Positions 24,952-33,963 are shown, numbered from the stretch's first letter. The stretch: DNA of 55,490 nucleotides from Acidimicrobiaceae bacterium (GCA_027306715.1 DAHUZG010000142.1:1-55490), one strand, 5' to 3'. Translations and numbers: made by a program. Notes: a model not told the origin generated them from the letters alone.

Positions 24952-26781
24952 ATGGCGGCCGCGCAGATGCAAGCACCGACGGCGACCAGGGCGGCTGTCG
25001 TCGACCCGACCACGTTGTCTGTAGTCTGGAACCGCTTCGAGCACATCCTGGCTGAGATCGGAGACAAGGCACTCTACGCGACGCAGTCCTTCGTGATGGC
25101 GAACGTTCGCGACCTCGGCCAGAGCCTGCTCGATCCACGAGGCGACATCGTGGCTGTCGCCGCATATGTGCCGATACATGTCTTCACGGCAGAGGTATCG
25201 GTGAAGTCCTTCCTGCAGAAGTTCGAGGGCGACTTTCACCCTGGTGACTTCTTTCTCGGGAATGATGCTTACATCATCCGAAGCGGCCACCTCCCGGACT
25301 GGACGCTCCTGCGGCCGATCTTCTACGAAGACGAGCTATTCGGGTTCTTCCAGTTCCGGGGCCACATGGCCGACACGGGTGGTTTCCTGCCGGGAGGCTA
25401 TGCGCCGGGCGCCTACGACATCATCGCGGAGGGCTTGAACATCCCGCCGATCCGGATCATCAAGGAGGGCGTGCTCGACGAGGAGCTGTGGGGCCTGGTC
25501 AAGCGGAACATCCGCAACTCGGACGTGGTCGAGATGGACGTCTTCAACGTGAACGGTGCCATGGCTCAGGGCGAGGCCGAGCTGAGCCGCCTACTTGACA
25601 AATATGGCATCGAGACCGTGAAGCAGTGCATGGAGGAGATGCTGGCATCTGGCGAACGGGCTGCACGGGCCCAGATCGCAACAATGCGGGATGGTGTCTA
25701 CTACGGAGAGTCAGGGACAGACTGGGACGGCCAGACGGACAAACCGGTCAACGTGCAGGTCAAGCTCACTATCGAAGGGGACGAGATGACATTCGACCTC
25801 TCCGAGAGCGATCCTCAGTGCTCGTTCATCAACCTCCCATGGGGGACGACCGTCTACTCGTGCATGGAGGCCGTCTATTCGATGCTCGACCCGCATGTCC
25901 CGAAGAACAGCGGCAGCATGCGCCCGGTTCACGTGGTGGCAAAGGAGGGTACGGTGGTGAACCCCACCTACCCGGCCACGGTGGGCGCTTCGCAGATCAC
26001 GATCAGCGTGCCGCTGGTCGACGCATGCTGGGAGGCCCTCGCGCAGCTGCTACCCGAGCGAGCAATGGGTGGCTATTGTCGACACCACTGCCCGATCAAT
26101 ATCGGCATGGACCCTCGCGTGATCGACCCGCGTACCGGGACTGTGAAGCAGTACTTCGGAGAGACGTTCGCGAGCGACGGCAGTGGCGGTGCTATGAGTG
26201 GCTTCGACGGCTGGCAGGGCGTCGGGAACTACCGCTTCGTTGGCTGCATGGTAAGGCCGGACATGGAGGTCTTTGAGACGCAGATCCCCTATCGCGTGAT
26301 GCGCTACGAGCTCCTCCAGGACTGGGAGGGAGCGGGGGAGTACCGCGGGGGGCCCGGCGTATACCTCGAGATGGTCTGCAATGAAGACTTGCCGCCGGAC
26401 GCAGCGACCCTCCTTCAGACCGGTAACAGCGATGGAATGCGCTTCGCGCCAAAGGGCGTCGCGGGCGGCGGAGACGGGCGCCTGAACGAGATGTGGATCG
26501 GGAACCCTCTGTCCGGGGAGCGGCGGCGGCTCCCGACGATGAGCCTCGAGCACGTCGCGCCGGGTGAGATCGTCTATCACTGGTCCTCGGGAGGAGGTGG
26601 CTGGGGAGATCCGCTGAGCCGTGCGCTGGCGAGCGTGCGGGAAGATGTCATCGAGGGCTTGGTCTCGCTCACGCGCGCTCGCGATGTCTACGGCGTTGTC
26701 GTCGACGAGGCGACGATGGAGGTCGACGAGCAGGCGACCGAAGTGCTGCGCAAAGACATCAAGGCAAAGAGAACTTTGTAG
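24952..26781 (+). CDS. Hydantoinase/oxoprolinase family subunit B
   Basis: A 609-residue HyuB-type subunit starting at the ATG at 24952, 5 bases after the HyuA stop; the open frame extends far upstream inside HyuA, but only noise is encoded there. Signature stretches are VVWNRFEHILAEIGDKALYA, FHPGDFFLGNDAYIIRSGHL, GHMADTGGFLPGGYAPGAYD, GESGTDWDGQTDKPV and AGEYRGGPGVYLEM. The C-terminus reads GGGGWGDPLSRALASVREDV and EGLVSLTRARDVYGVVVDE. It is expected to form a complex with HyuA. A closely similar second B subunit lies 300 bases downstream, with a mini-ORF resembling this C-terminus between them. Confidence 0.92.
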   Translation: MAAAQMQAPTATRAAVVDPTTLSVVWNRFEHILAEIGDKALYATQSFVMANVRDLGQSLLDPRGDIVAVAAYVPIHVFTAEVSVKSFLQKFEGDFHPGDFFLGNDAYIIRSGHLPDWTLLRPIFYEDELFGFFQFRGHMADTGGFLPGGYAPGAYDIIAEGLNIPPIRIIKEGVLDEELWGLVKRNIRNSDVVEMDVFNVNGAMAQGEAELSRLLDKYGIETVKQCMEEMLASGERAARAQIATMRDGVYYGESGTDWDGQTDKPVNVQVKLTIEGDEMTFDLSESDPQCSFINLPWGTTVYSCMEAVYSMLDPHVPKNSGSMRPVHVVAKEGTVVNPTYPATVGASQITISVPLVDACWEALAQLLPERAMGGYCRHHCPINIGMDPRVIDPRTGTVKQYFGETFASDGSGGAMSGFDGWQGVGNYRFVGCMVRPDMEVFETQIPYRVMRYELLQDWEGAGEYRGGPGVYLEMVCNEDLPPDAATLLQTGNSDGMRFAPKGVAGGGDGRLNEMWIGNPLSGERRRLPTMSLEHVAPGEIVYHWSSGGGGWGDPLSRALASVREDVIEGLVSLTRARDVYGVVVDEATMEVDEQATEVLRKDIKAKRTL

Positions 26782-26839
26782 GGGCTGGACTCGATGCAGA
26801 CGCGCCCGACGGTGGGCGGGACGGGAAAGGGAGCGTGAG

Positions 26840-27091
26840 TTGCGTACGGTGAGTGTGACGCGGAGCGCGCCAGAAAAGGTCGTCTACCCTCCTGGCCCGA
26901 GTGGTGACAGGTGGGCCGACTCGCTGGACCGTGCCCCTGAGCGGGTGCGGGCTGATGTCCTGGAGGGCCTCGTTTCGCTCGGTCGGGCGCAGGAGGTTCG
27001 CAGCGTGGTCCTCAGCGACGCCACTCTCGCTGTAGGTGTCGGCGTGCCCGTCCTCCGGCCGGTCGCGCTCGGAGCGGGACCGGACGTATGA
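26840..27091 (+). CDS. Mini-ORF resembling the C-terminal tail of HyuB
   Basis: About 83 residues if started at the TTG at 26840 (GGAAAGGGAG upstream) or 80 from the GTG at 26849. Its sequence (SAPEKVVYPPGPSGDRWADS, then RVRADVLEGLVSLGRAQEVR and SVVLSDATLAV) aligns with the last 75 residues of both HyuB proteins, but with the GGGGWG turn altered to GPSGDRW. It overlaps the start of the second hyuB by ATGA, so it still looks translationally coupled. It could be the remnant of a third hyuB copy or a deliberate small subunit. Which start is used is uncertain. It is not a shadow frame, because the homology is in the coding direction. Confidence 0.55.
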   Translation: MRTVSVTRSAPEKVVYPPGPSGDRWADSLDRAPERVRADVLEGLVSLGRAQEVRSVVLSDATLAVGVGVPVLRPVALGAGPDV

Positions 27092-28881
27092 CGGGCATCG
27101 GCACCACCAGCACAGTCGATCCCACGACATTGTCAGTCGTGTGGAACCGGCTCGATCAGATCCTTACCGAGATCGGGGAGAAGGTGCTCCATGCGACGCA
27201 GTCGTTCGTGATGGCGAACGTCCGCGACCTTGGCCAGTCGTTCCTCAACCGCGATGGCGAACTTGTCGCTGTCGCCGCGTTTCTTCCCAGTCACATGTTC
27301 ATCTCCGAGGTCGCGATCAAAGGGTTCCTCGAGAAGTTCGGAGACGACCTGCATCCCGGCGACTTGATGATCGGAAACGACCCTTACATCGTCCGAAGCG
27401 GACACCTCCCTGACTGGACATTCATCCGGCCAATCTTCTACGGACGAGAGTTGCTCGGCTTCTTCCAGTTCCGCGGTCACATGGCCGACACCGGCGGGTT
27501 CCTGCCTGGCGGATATGCTCCGGGGGCCTACGACATCATTGCCGAAGGCTTGAACATCCCACCTATCCGAATCATCAAGGCAGGCGTGGTCGACGAGGAG
27601 CTGTGGGGCCTCGTCCTCCGGAACGTCAGGAACCCCGACGTCGTCCGGATGGACGCCATGTTGATCAACGGTGCGATGGAGCAAGGCGACCAGGATCTGA
27701 TCAGATTGGTCGAACGGTACGGATCTGGAGCGGTCCTGGCCTGCATGGACGAGATGATCGCTGCCGGCGAGCGCGCGGCTCGAGCCGAGATCGCCAAGAT
27801 CCCCGACGGCGACTACTACGGCGAGTCGGCCACCGACTGGGACGGCCAAACGGACCGCCCGGTCTGGGTTCGGGCGAAGTTGACGGTTGAGGGCGAGAGC
27901 CTGACCTTCGATCTTTCTGAGAGCGACCCCCAGGCGACGTTCGTCAACACTCCGTGGGGAACGACGCTCTACGCCGCGACCCGAACGGTGTTCGCGATGA
28001 TCGACCCTCACGTTCCAAAGAACCACGGCAGCATGAAGCAGGTCAGCGTCGTGACCAAACCGGGGACGGTGGTGCATCCGATCTACCCTGCCACAGTCGG
28101 TGCCAGCGGGATCAGCGTCGGCGGGATCATCACCGAGGCCTGTCAGCTGGCACTCGCGCAGGCGCTGCCGGATGCCTCATTCGGGATGTTCGCCAGGCAC
28201 CTGTGCCCGATCAACGTCGGCATGGACCCCGACACGATCGACCCACGGACCGGGACCATCCGGCAGTACTTCGCCGAGCACTTCGCCAGCGACGGCAGCG
28301 CAGGTGCCTTCAAAGGGTACGACGGGTGGCCTGGAATCGGCTACTTCGGCTTCGTTGGCTGCCTTGTCCGCGCCGATATCGAAGTGTTCGAGACCCAAGT
28401 CCCCTTCTGGGTCCGCCGGTACGAGCTGCTCACCGACTGGGAAGGGGCAGGTGAGTTCCGCGGCGGCCCCGGCGTCTACGTCGAGATGATAGCGAGCGAT
28501 CGCCCACCGGAGGCGCCCGCCCTTCTGACGACTGGAAACAGCGACGGGAGCCGATTCCCGCCACGCGGCGCCGCCGGCGGGCTCGACGGCCCGAAGGCTG
28601 AGATGTGGATAGAGAACCCAGAGACAGGTGGTACGCGGATCCTGCCAACGATGGCGAACATGTTCATCGCGCCCGGGGAGATCTGCCACACGCGTGCACC
28701 TGGCGGAGGCGGGTGGGGCAACCCGCTGCACCGCAATTCCGAGCGGGTGCTCGCAGACGTGGTGGACGGGCTCGTCTCGGCCGACCGAGCGAAGCAGATC
28801 TATGGCGTAGTGGTGGACCCCGCGACCCTCACTCTCGACCTGGTTGAGACTGCGCGACTGCGACAAGATCGGATGGCTTGA
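27088..28881 (+). CDS. Hydantoinase/oxoprolinase family subunit B, second copy
   Basis: A 597-residue HyuB protein with the same block order as the upstream copy: VVWNRLDQILTEIGEKVLHA, LHPGDLMIGNDPYIVRSGHL, GHMADTGGFLPGGYAPGAYD, GESATDWDGQTDRPVW and AGEFRGGPGVYVEM. It is one of two full-length B subunits next to a single A subunit, so the complex may be A-B-B' as in multi-subunit ketone carboxylases, or the B proteins may compete for A. The ATG at 27088 overlaps the mini-ORF stop. Compared with the first copy it lacks the short N-terminal extension. It is followed by a 176-base gap without visible genes. Confidence 0.92.
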   Translation: MTGIGTTSTVDPTTLSVVWNRLDQILTEIGEKVLHATQSFVMANVRDLGQSFLNRDGELVAVAAFLPSHMFISEVAIKGFLEKFGDDLHPGDLMIGNDPYIVRSGHLPDWTFIRPIFYGRELLGFFQFRGHMADTGGFLPGGYAPGAYDIIAEGLNIPPIRIIKAGVVDEELWGLVLRNVRNPDVVRMDAMLINGAMEQGDQDLIRLVERYGSGAVLACMDEMIAAGERAARAEIAKIPDGDYYGESATDWDGQTDRPVWVRAKLTVEGESLTFDLSESDPQATFVNTPWGTTLYAATRTVFAMIDPHVPKNHGSMKQVSVVTKPGTVVHPIYPATVGASGISVGGIITEACQLALAQALPDASFGMFARHLCPINVGMDPDTIDPRTGTIRQYFAEHFASDGSAGAFKGYDGWPGIGYFGFVGCLVRADIEVFETQVPFWVRRYELLTDWEGAGEFRGGPGVYVEMIASDRPPEAPALLTTGNSDGSRFPPRGAAGGLDGPKAEMWIENPETGGTRILPTMANMFIAPGEICHTRAPGGGGWGNPLHRNSERVLADVVDGLVSADRAKQIYGVVVDPATLTLDLVETARLRQDRMA

Positions 28882-29057
28882 GCGTGGTCGCTTTCCCGGC
28901 GGACGGTTGAGGTGACCTGCTGGACTCGGCGCAGCCTCGTCCCAACACTGGTGGAGACCCGGGAAGAAGGCGCTTGTCGGAGACAGGCAACGAGCGCAGA
29001 CAGGATCCGCCGTCACCCGGGCGATCATGCCAGCGGAATTCGAGTCAGAGGTAACGA

Positions 29058-31442
29058 ATGCCCGCCGACCTGAGCTTTCTACGCGTACTGGACGCATCCG
29101 ACTCCGTTGCAGGCCAGTTCTGCGGTCGCTTGTTCGCAGATCACGGGGCAGAGGTCGTACTCCTCGAACCCATGTCCGGCACGACGACGAGGCGCTCAGA
29201 GGACCTCTTTTGGCATCTCAATTGTGGTAAGCGATCGCTTGTCGTCGATGAGCGGGCCCGCGACACGCGCGACCGTCCCCTGCTGTCCGCGACCGACCTG
29301 TTGATCGTTGATCATGGCAAGTCCGCCTTCGCCGGAGACCTCAGCGCGTACCCGCAGCTCGTCGTGTGCTGGCTCTCGGCGTTCGGCGAGCAGGGCCCGT
29401 ACCGGCAGTGGCAAGGGACAGAGATCGTCTACCAAGCGTATTCAGGAGCCGCCTACTGCACGGGCGCTCCCGGCCACGAGCCGCTCTACGGTTTTGGGGA
29501 GCGCGCGTCTTACTCGGCCGGTATGGCTGCATATGTCACAGCGCTGGCGGCGCTCTACGAGCGAGACCAATCCGGCCTCGGTCAGGCTACGCACGTCTCA
29601 GTCGCTGAGACGGCCGTGTCGATATCTCAGAACCTCGTCTCGCAATACTCTTACAACGGAACCTACCCAGACCGTGAACGCTACGACGGACCGCTAGGTC
29701 GGTATCGGTGCTCGGATGGATGGATCGCCCTCTTCGTCAAGCCCGGCTTCTGGTCAGATGCATGTGACGCCTTCGGATTGAAGACGTTGCGCGACGATCC
29801 TCGGTTCAGCGATGGCGAAGCGCTCATCCGGAACTGGCCGCTCGCGTCAGACTTGATCGCGGATAGCGTCCGCAGTCGCCGCTCTCAGGAGGTCGTCGAG
29901 GCCGGCCAGGCACTGCGGATGCCCGTGGAGCTCGTCACAGACGTCGCTGACGTGTATTGCTGTCCTGATCTCGCGGCTCATGACTACTGGATCGAGGTCT
30001 CCACCCCTGTCGGTACGCGAAGGCGTCTCGGCTCGATATCCCGTACTAGCTCGCAGATATCACCGCCAGATACGAGGCCACCAGAGCTCGGTGCCGATAC
30101 CGACGCCATCGTCGCTACGTGGTCGAAGCGGGAGCCAGTCGCTTCACGTGCCGCACGAGTAGGTGACGCGCGCACGAGGCCGCTCGATGGAATCCGGGTG
30201 GTCGAGCTGACAACGGCTTGGGCTGGGCCGATGGCTGGCCGTACGCTCGCTTATCTCGGCGCGGAGGTGATCAAGGTCGAATGGCGTGGTCGTCTGGACG
30301 TGTGGCGCGGACAGCGCGGTTCACGCCGCTACCCAGGCGGCGAACCAGGAGAACGTCCGTATAACCGCAACAACATGTTCAACACGCAAAATCATGACAA
30401 GCTGTCTGTCGAGCTCGACCTGAAGACGTGTATCGGCCAAGAGGCAGTGCGCAACCTGATTGCAAAGAGTGATGTCGTTATAGGCAATCTGGGTCCTGGC
30501 GTGCTGAAGCGACTTAGGCTCGGCTATGGTGACCTCACCGCTCTACGGCCTGACGTCATACTTCTTGAGATCACGGGCTTCGGTGAACATAGTGGCTTTT
30601 CATCCCACGCTGCTGTGGGTCCCACCATCGAGGCCACTACGGGCGGCATGAAGCTGATCAGCTACGCGGACGGGCAGCCGCAGTTCACGGGCTTTGCGTT
30701 ACTCGACCCGATCGGCGGTATCACCGGCGCCGGCATGGTGCTCACCGCCCTCTTGGCACGAGGGAGAACGGTAGGAGGATCCCACGTCGACCTGAGCCTT
30801 CGCGAGGTGGCGCTTCAATGGCTCGGCGAGTACCTGATCAGGTACGGACGGACGGGCTCGAGTCCCGAGCCGCTCGGAAACGCTTCTCCTGAGGCAGTCC
30901 CGCATGGCATTTATCCAGCTGCCGGTGCAGATGAGTGGATCGCCTTGGCGGTGGAGACCGCGCCGCAGTGGGCCGCGTTGTGTGAGCTGATTGGAAGATC
31001 CCACTGGGCAGACGATCCAACGTTCACCACGATCGAGAACCGCAGGCAGCATACGGCGGAGATCACCTCTGCGATCGTCGGTTGGTCCTGCCAGCATTCG
31101 AAACGTGAGGCTGCCGAGTCGCTGCAGGCGCGTGGCGTGCCGGCGTCCCCGGTCAATAGTGGACGTGACCTACACGATGACCCACACCTTTTCGCTACGG
31201 AGTTTCTTAACACGATGAACCATCCCGACGCTGGAATCCACCGCTACCCGGGCCTCCCGTTCCGCCTTGACACGACTCCGGGGAAAATATCTCGGCCGGC
31301 GCCACTATTGGGAGCTGACACCGAGGATGTGCTCCACAGGATACTTGGCTGGACAGACGAGCAGATTGCGGCGCTGCAAGACGAGCAGATCGCTGCGGCG
31401 GAGAATCCTAGGCGGCAACGTGAGAGCAATCCCGTGCGCTGA
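29058..31442 (+). CDS. Double-domain CaiB/BaiF (family III) CoA-transferase
   Basis: A 794-residue protein made of two CaiB/BaiF modules, about residues 1-360 and 374-794; a single-domain member is about 400 residues. The first module shows VAGQFCGRLFADHGAEVVLL and LSAFGEQGPYRQWQGTEIV; the second shows GIRVVELTTAWAGPMAGRTL, YLGAEVIKVEWRGR and PDVILLEITGFGEHSGFSSH. In the second, Asp550 (FALLDPIGGITGA) lies where the catalytic Asp that carries the acyl/CoA intermediate is expected; in the first, Ser153 (ERASYSAGM) occupies that place. So the N-terminal half is probably structural or binding. The family moves CoA between carboxylic acids. The substrate is presumably the acid made by the Hyu/LLM enzymes. 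Confidence 0.88.
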   Translation: MPADLSFLRVLDASDSVAGQFCGRLFADHGAEVVLLEPMSGTTTRRSEDLFWHLNCGKRSLVVDERARDTRDRPLLSATDLLIVDHGKSAFAGDLSAYPQLVVCWLSAFGEQGPYRQWQGTEIVYQAYSGAAYCTGAPGHEPLYGFGERASYSAGMAAYVTALAALYERDQSGLGQATHVSVAETAVSISQNLVSQYSYNGTYPDRERYDGPLGRYRCSDGWIALFVKPGFWSDACDAFGLKTLRDDPRFSDGEALIRNWPLASDLIADSVRSRRSQEVVEAGQALRMPVELVTDVADVYCCPDLAAHDYWIEVSTPVGTRRRLGSISRTSSQISPPDTRPPELGADTDAIVATWSKREPVASRAARVGDARTRPLDGIRVVELTTAWAGPMAGRTLAYLGAEVIKVEWRGRLDVWRGQRGSRRYPGGEPGERPYNRNNMFNTQNHDKLSVELDLKTCIGQEAVRNLIAKSDVVIGNLGPGVLKRLRLGYGDLTALRPDVILLEITGFGEHSGFSSHAAVGPTIEATTGGMKLISYADGQPQFTGFALLDPIGGITGAGMVLTALLARGRTVGGSHVDLSLREVALQWLGEYLIRYGRTGSSPEPLGNASPEAVPHGIYPAAGADEWIALAVETAPQWAALCELIGRSHWADDPTFTTIENRRQHTAEITSAIVGWSCQHSKREAAESLQARGVPASPVNSGRDLHDDPHLFATEFLNTMNHPDAGIHRYPGLPFRLDTTPGKISRPAPLLGADTEDVLHRILGWTDEQIAALQDEQIAAAENPRRQRESNPVR

Positions 31443-31462
31443 AGTGTTCAGACCCCCGGTAG

Positions 31463-31675
31463 TTGATCAACGAGACAGGTGCGGGTTATTTGAAGGCGAG
31501 GATAGTCCGCTCCATGGGCGCCACCGGGAGCTGCTTCGACCATGCGAGCGCCGAGAGCTTCCCCATCTGCTACGAGCTATCGCTGGCCCGAATCAAGCAA
31601 GCTGCTGAACATCGTGTCCACTGTCTCTGGAAAAGCTCAGCGGCGCTGGATCTGATGCGGAAGGAACAAATTTGA
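31463..31675 (+). CDS. Short open frame of unknown function
   Basis: A 70-codon frame starting with TTG at 31463 fills the 229-base gap between the CoA-transferase and the fusion enzyme, and it overlaps the start of the latter by 4 bases. I do not recognise the sequence (it includes CFDHASAESFPICYELSLAR), and there is no clear ribosome site. It could be a real small gene, the end of a deleted gene, or chance. Nothing else was seen in this gap. Confidence 0.25.
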   Translation: MINETGAGYLKARIVRSMGATGSCFDHASAESFPICYELSLARIKQAAEHRVHCLWKSSAALDLMRKEQI

Positions 31676-33294
31676 GTCTGGCCGAATCCGCCCAGCCGCT
31701 GGAGACCGAGGAGCAGGAGGACCGAGTCGTCGTCCGCCTGATGCGGCCCGACGTGAAGAACGCCATTGGTCTCGCTACCGTGGAAATGCTCCACGAGGTC
31801 TGCGCGGGGCTGGAACGCCGACCGCGAATGCTCGTCCTCACGGGACACGAGGGCGTGTTCGCCTCGGGTGCCGATGTTCGTGAATTGCGAGACCCGAATC
31901 GCCACGACGCGCTCGCCGGAATCAACAGCTCGCTGTTCGAGCGCATTCGGCGGCTGCCACTACCCACGGTAGCCGCTATCGATGGCCTCGCGTTCGGAGC
32001 GGGGGCTGAGCTCGCCTACGCGTGTGACTTTCGGGTCGCCACCGAACGCGCTCGCTTCGGCAACCCGGAAGTCTCGCTGGGAATCCTGGCTACGGCGGGC
32101 GCCTGCTGGAGGCTGCGCGAGCTCGTCGGTGAGGCGCTCGCGTACGAGATGTTGTTCGCCGGACGAACGCTCGACGCCCAAGCTGCGGTCGAGTCCCACC
32201 TCGTGACCGAGGTCGCGGGGCAGCGTGATCTCCTCGCGGCGGCCCACGCCCTCCTCGACAAGATCGGGAGGGGTACGCCGCTCGCACTCCGCCTGACGAA
32301 ACTCGCGCTGCAAATTCCAGCCAGCGCGCACCCGGCGTTCGACAACGTCGCACAAGCGGTGTTCTTCGAGACCGAGGAGAAGCACGCTCGGATGACGACC
32401 TTTCTGGAGCGGCATGATCGATCGCCTGATCCTTCGGAAGAATCGTCGACAGCGCCGCCGCGAGCAGCAGGCGTGCTCGGTGGTGGCCGGATGGGGGCAG
32501 GCATCGCCCATGCGCTGTTGTCTGCGGGCTGCCGAGTGCAACTGGTCGAGATCACGGTAGACGCCGGCGAGTCCGCTCGCGCACGAATAGAGGCGTCTCT
32601 GCGCGAGAGCGACCGGCGCGGCTCGCTGCCCGTGGCCGTCACGACCGCAATGGCGCGACTCTCGATCAGCAGCGAACCCAGCTCGCTCGTCGGCTCGGAG
32701 ATCGTCGTCGAGGCCCTGCCGGAAGACCCGGCCCTGAAGGCGCGACTTCTCGTCGCGGTCGAGGCCGTGCTCGACCCCGGCGCGCTGCTGGCTACGAACA
32801 CGAGCTCGTTGTCGATCGACGAGCTGAGCGCGGCACTCGAGCGCCCGCGCAACTTCATAGGGCTGCATTTCTTCAACCCCGTGCCAGCGAGCGAGCTGGT
32901 CGAGGTGGTCGTCGGCTCACGCACGAGCGACGACACGGTGGAGCGCGCCCGGCGATGGGTGGAGGAGCTAGGCAAGACTTCGGTGACGATCCACGACTCG
33001 CCGGGATTCGCCACGAGCCGCTTGGGGGTCGCGCTGGGGCTGGAAGCGATCCGTATGCTCGAAGAGGGGGTGGGTTCTGCCGAGGACATCGACACGGCCA
33101 TGGTCCTTGGCTACCGACACCTCGTCGGGCCGCTGCGGCTCACCGACCTCGTCGGCCTCGACGTACGCCTCGCGATCGCAGAGCACCTCGCGAGCCGCCT
33201 CGGTCCGCGCTTCGAGCCACCCGAGGTTCTACGCCGCAAGGTTGAGGCCGGCGAGCTCGGTCGCAAATCCGGGCAGGGCTTCTACAGCTGGTGA
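31672..33294 (+). CDS. Enoyl-CoA hydratase / 3-hydroxyacyl-CoA dehydrogenase fusion
   Basis: A 540-residue bifunctional beta-oxidation enzyme, shorter than FadB (about 720), with the N-terminal crotonase domain (residues 1-235: VFASGADVRELRD, GLAFGAGAELAYACDFRVA, FGNPEVSLGILATAG) and the C-terminal dehydrogenase (from 265: AGVLGGGRMGAGIAHALLS). The NAD domain carries LATNTSSLSIDELS with the conserved Asn/Ser and the catalytic segment NFIGLHFFNPVP, whose His is intact; the last domain ends in GRKSGQGFYSW. It hydrates an enoyl-CoA and oxidises the 3-hydroxyacyl-CoA with NAD. The TTG start is preceded by AAGGA. No thiolase is encoded in the cluster, so the final cleavage must use a partner elsewhere or the HyuAB chemistry. 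Confidence 0.93.
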   Translation: MSLAESAQPLETEEQEDRVVVRLMRPDVKNAIGLATVEMLHEVCAGLERRPRMLVLTGHEGVFASGADVRELRDPNRHDALAGINSSLFERIRRLPLPTVAAIDGLAFGAGAELAYACDFRVATERARFGNPEVSLGILATAGACWRLRELVGEALAYEMLFAGRTLDAQAAVESHLVTEVAGQRDLLAAAHALLDKIGRGTPLALRLTKLALQIPASAHPAFDNVAQAVFFETEEKHARMTTFLERHDRSPDPSEESSTAPPRAAGVLGGGRMGAGIAHALLSAGCRVQLVEITVDAGESARARIEASLRESDRRGSLPVAVTTAMARLSISSEPSSLVGSEIVVEALPEDPALKARLLVAVEAVLDPGALLATNTSSLSIDELSAALERPRNFIGLHFFNPVPASELVEVVVGSRTSDDTVERARRWVEELGKTSVTIHDSPGFATSRLGVALGLEAIRMLEEGVGSAEDIDTAMVLGYRHLVGPLRLTDLVGLDVRLAIAEHLASRLGPRFEPPEVLRRKVEAGELGRKSGQGFYSW

Positions 33295-33377
33295 CACGTC
33301 CCCGATCTAGTTCGAGGTGGGAGACCCGACGCACTACGGGAAGCGACCGCCAAAGCCGCCGGGACTGCCACCCCAAG

Positions 33378-33963
33378 CTCGGAGCCGGCCTGTCCAAAGG
33401 GGATAGGCGCTACCGCGCGCGGATGGCCGAGGTGGGTGCGGTCTACGAACTGGCGCCCTTGGCCGAAGTTGAGAGCCACAGCCTGGAGGTTGCGGCCGTA
33501 GTCGACCTGATCGATGTTATGGAGCACATCTGGTCTGCCGCGTGGTGCTTCTCCGCCCACAACGACCAGGCCGTAGAGGACTGGGTGCGCGCCAAGACGC
33601 TCGCCGTGCTGGAGGGCAATGCCCGTGACGCCGCTGCGGGGATCCACCGGCGAGCCACGGTCGCCCGACTCACCAAGAAGAAGCGCAAGGAGGCTGATGC
33701 CTGTGCCACCTACCGGACCAACAAGGCTCTCTACCTCGATCACCCGACGGCGTTGGCGGCCGGGTAGCCCATCGCCACCGGCATCATCGAGGGGACCTGC
33801 CGATACCTTGTTGCCGACCGGATGGTCTTATGCAGTCCCCAAGCTACGCGCGGTCCGCTCCAACGGCGATCTCGACGACTACTGGGCCTTTCACCTCGAC
33901 CACGAACGGCAGCGAGCCCACGAATCCCGCTACGCGGACGGCGCGATCCCCCTTGCCGCGTAG
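33378..33963 (+). pseudogene. ISKra4-type transposase relic
   Basis: Recognisable ISKra4 transposase blocks follow in order: ARMAEVGAVYELAP, then AAVVDLIDVMEHIWSAAWCF, EDWVRAKTLAVLEGNA, TYRTNKALYLDHPTALAAG, a TAG stop at 33765-33767 where the family has Trp, then PIATGIIEGTCRYLVADRM, and after a shift of frame LRAVRSNGDLDDYWAFHLDH and ERQRAHESRY. Two internal deletions are evident: one after ELAP and one replacing the DLTGARW segment. The element is therefore dead. It lies 84 bases beyond the beta-oxidation fusion gene and marks the right edge of the compositionally distinct segment. Terminal repeats were not identified. Confidence 0.85.

Noticed and set aside
23735..25165. A 476-codon minus-strand frame opposite hyuA/hyuB
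   Set aside because: His/Arg/Val-rich antisense frame without motifs; hyuA and hyuB are certain on the plus strand.
24952..28881. The two hyuB genes as an assembly duplication
   Set aside because: The proteins differ throughout at many positions and in codon use, so they are diverged paralogues, not a duplicated contig segment.
31672..33294. Full FadB trifunctional enzyme
   Set aside because: The protein is about 180 residues shorter than FadB and has a single C-terminal dehydrogenase repeat; only hydratase and dehydrogenase domains are supported.
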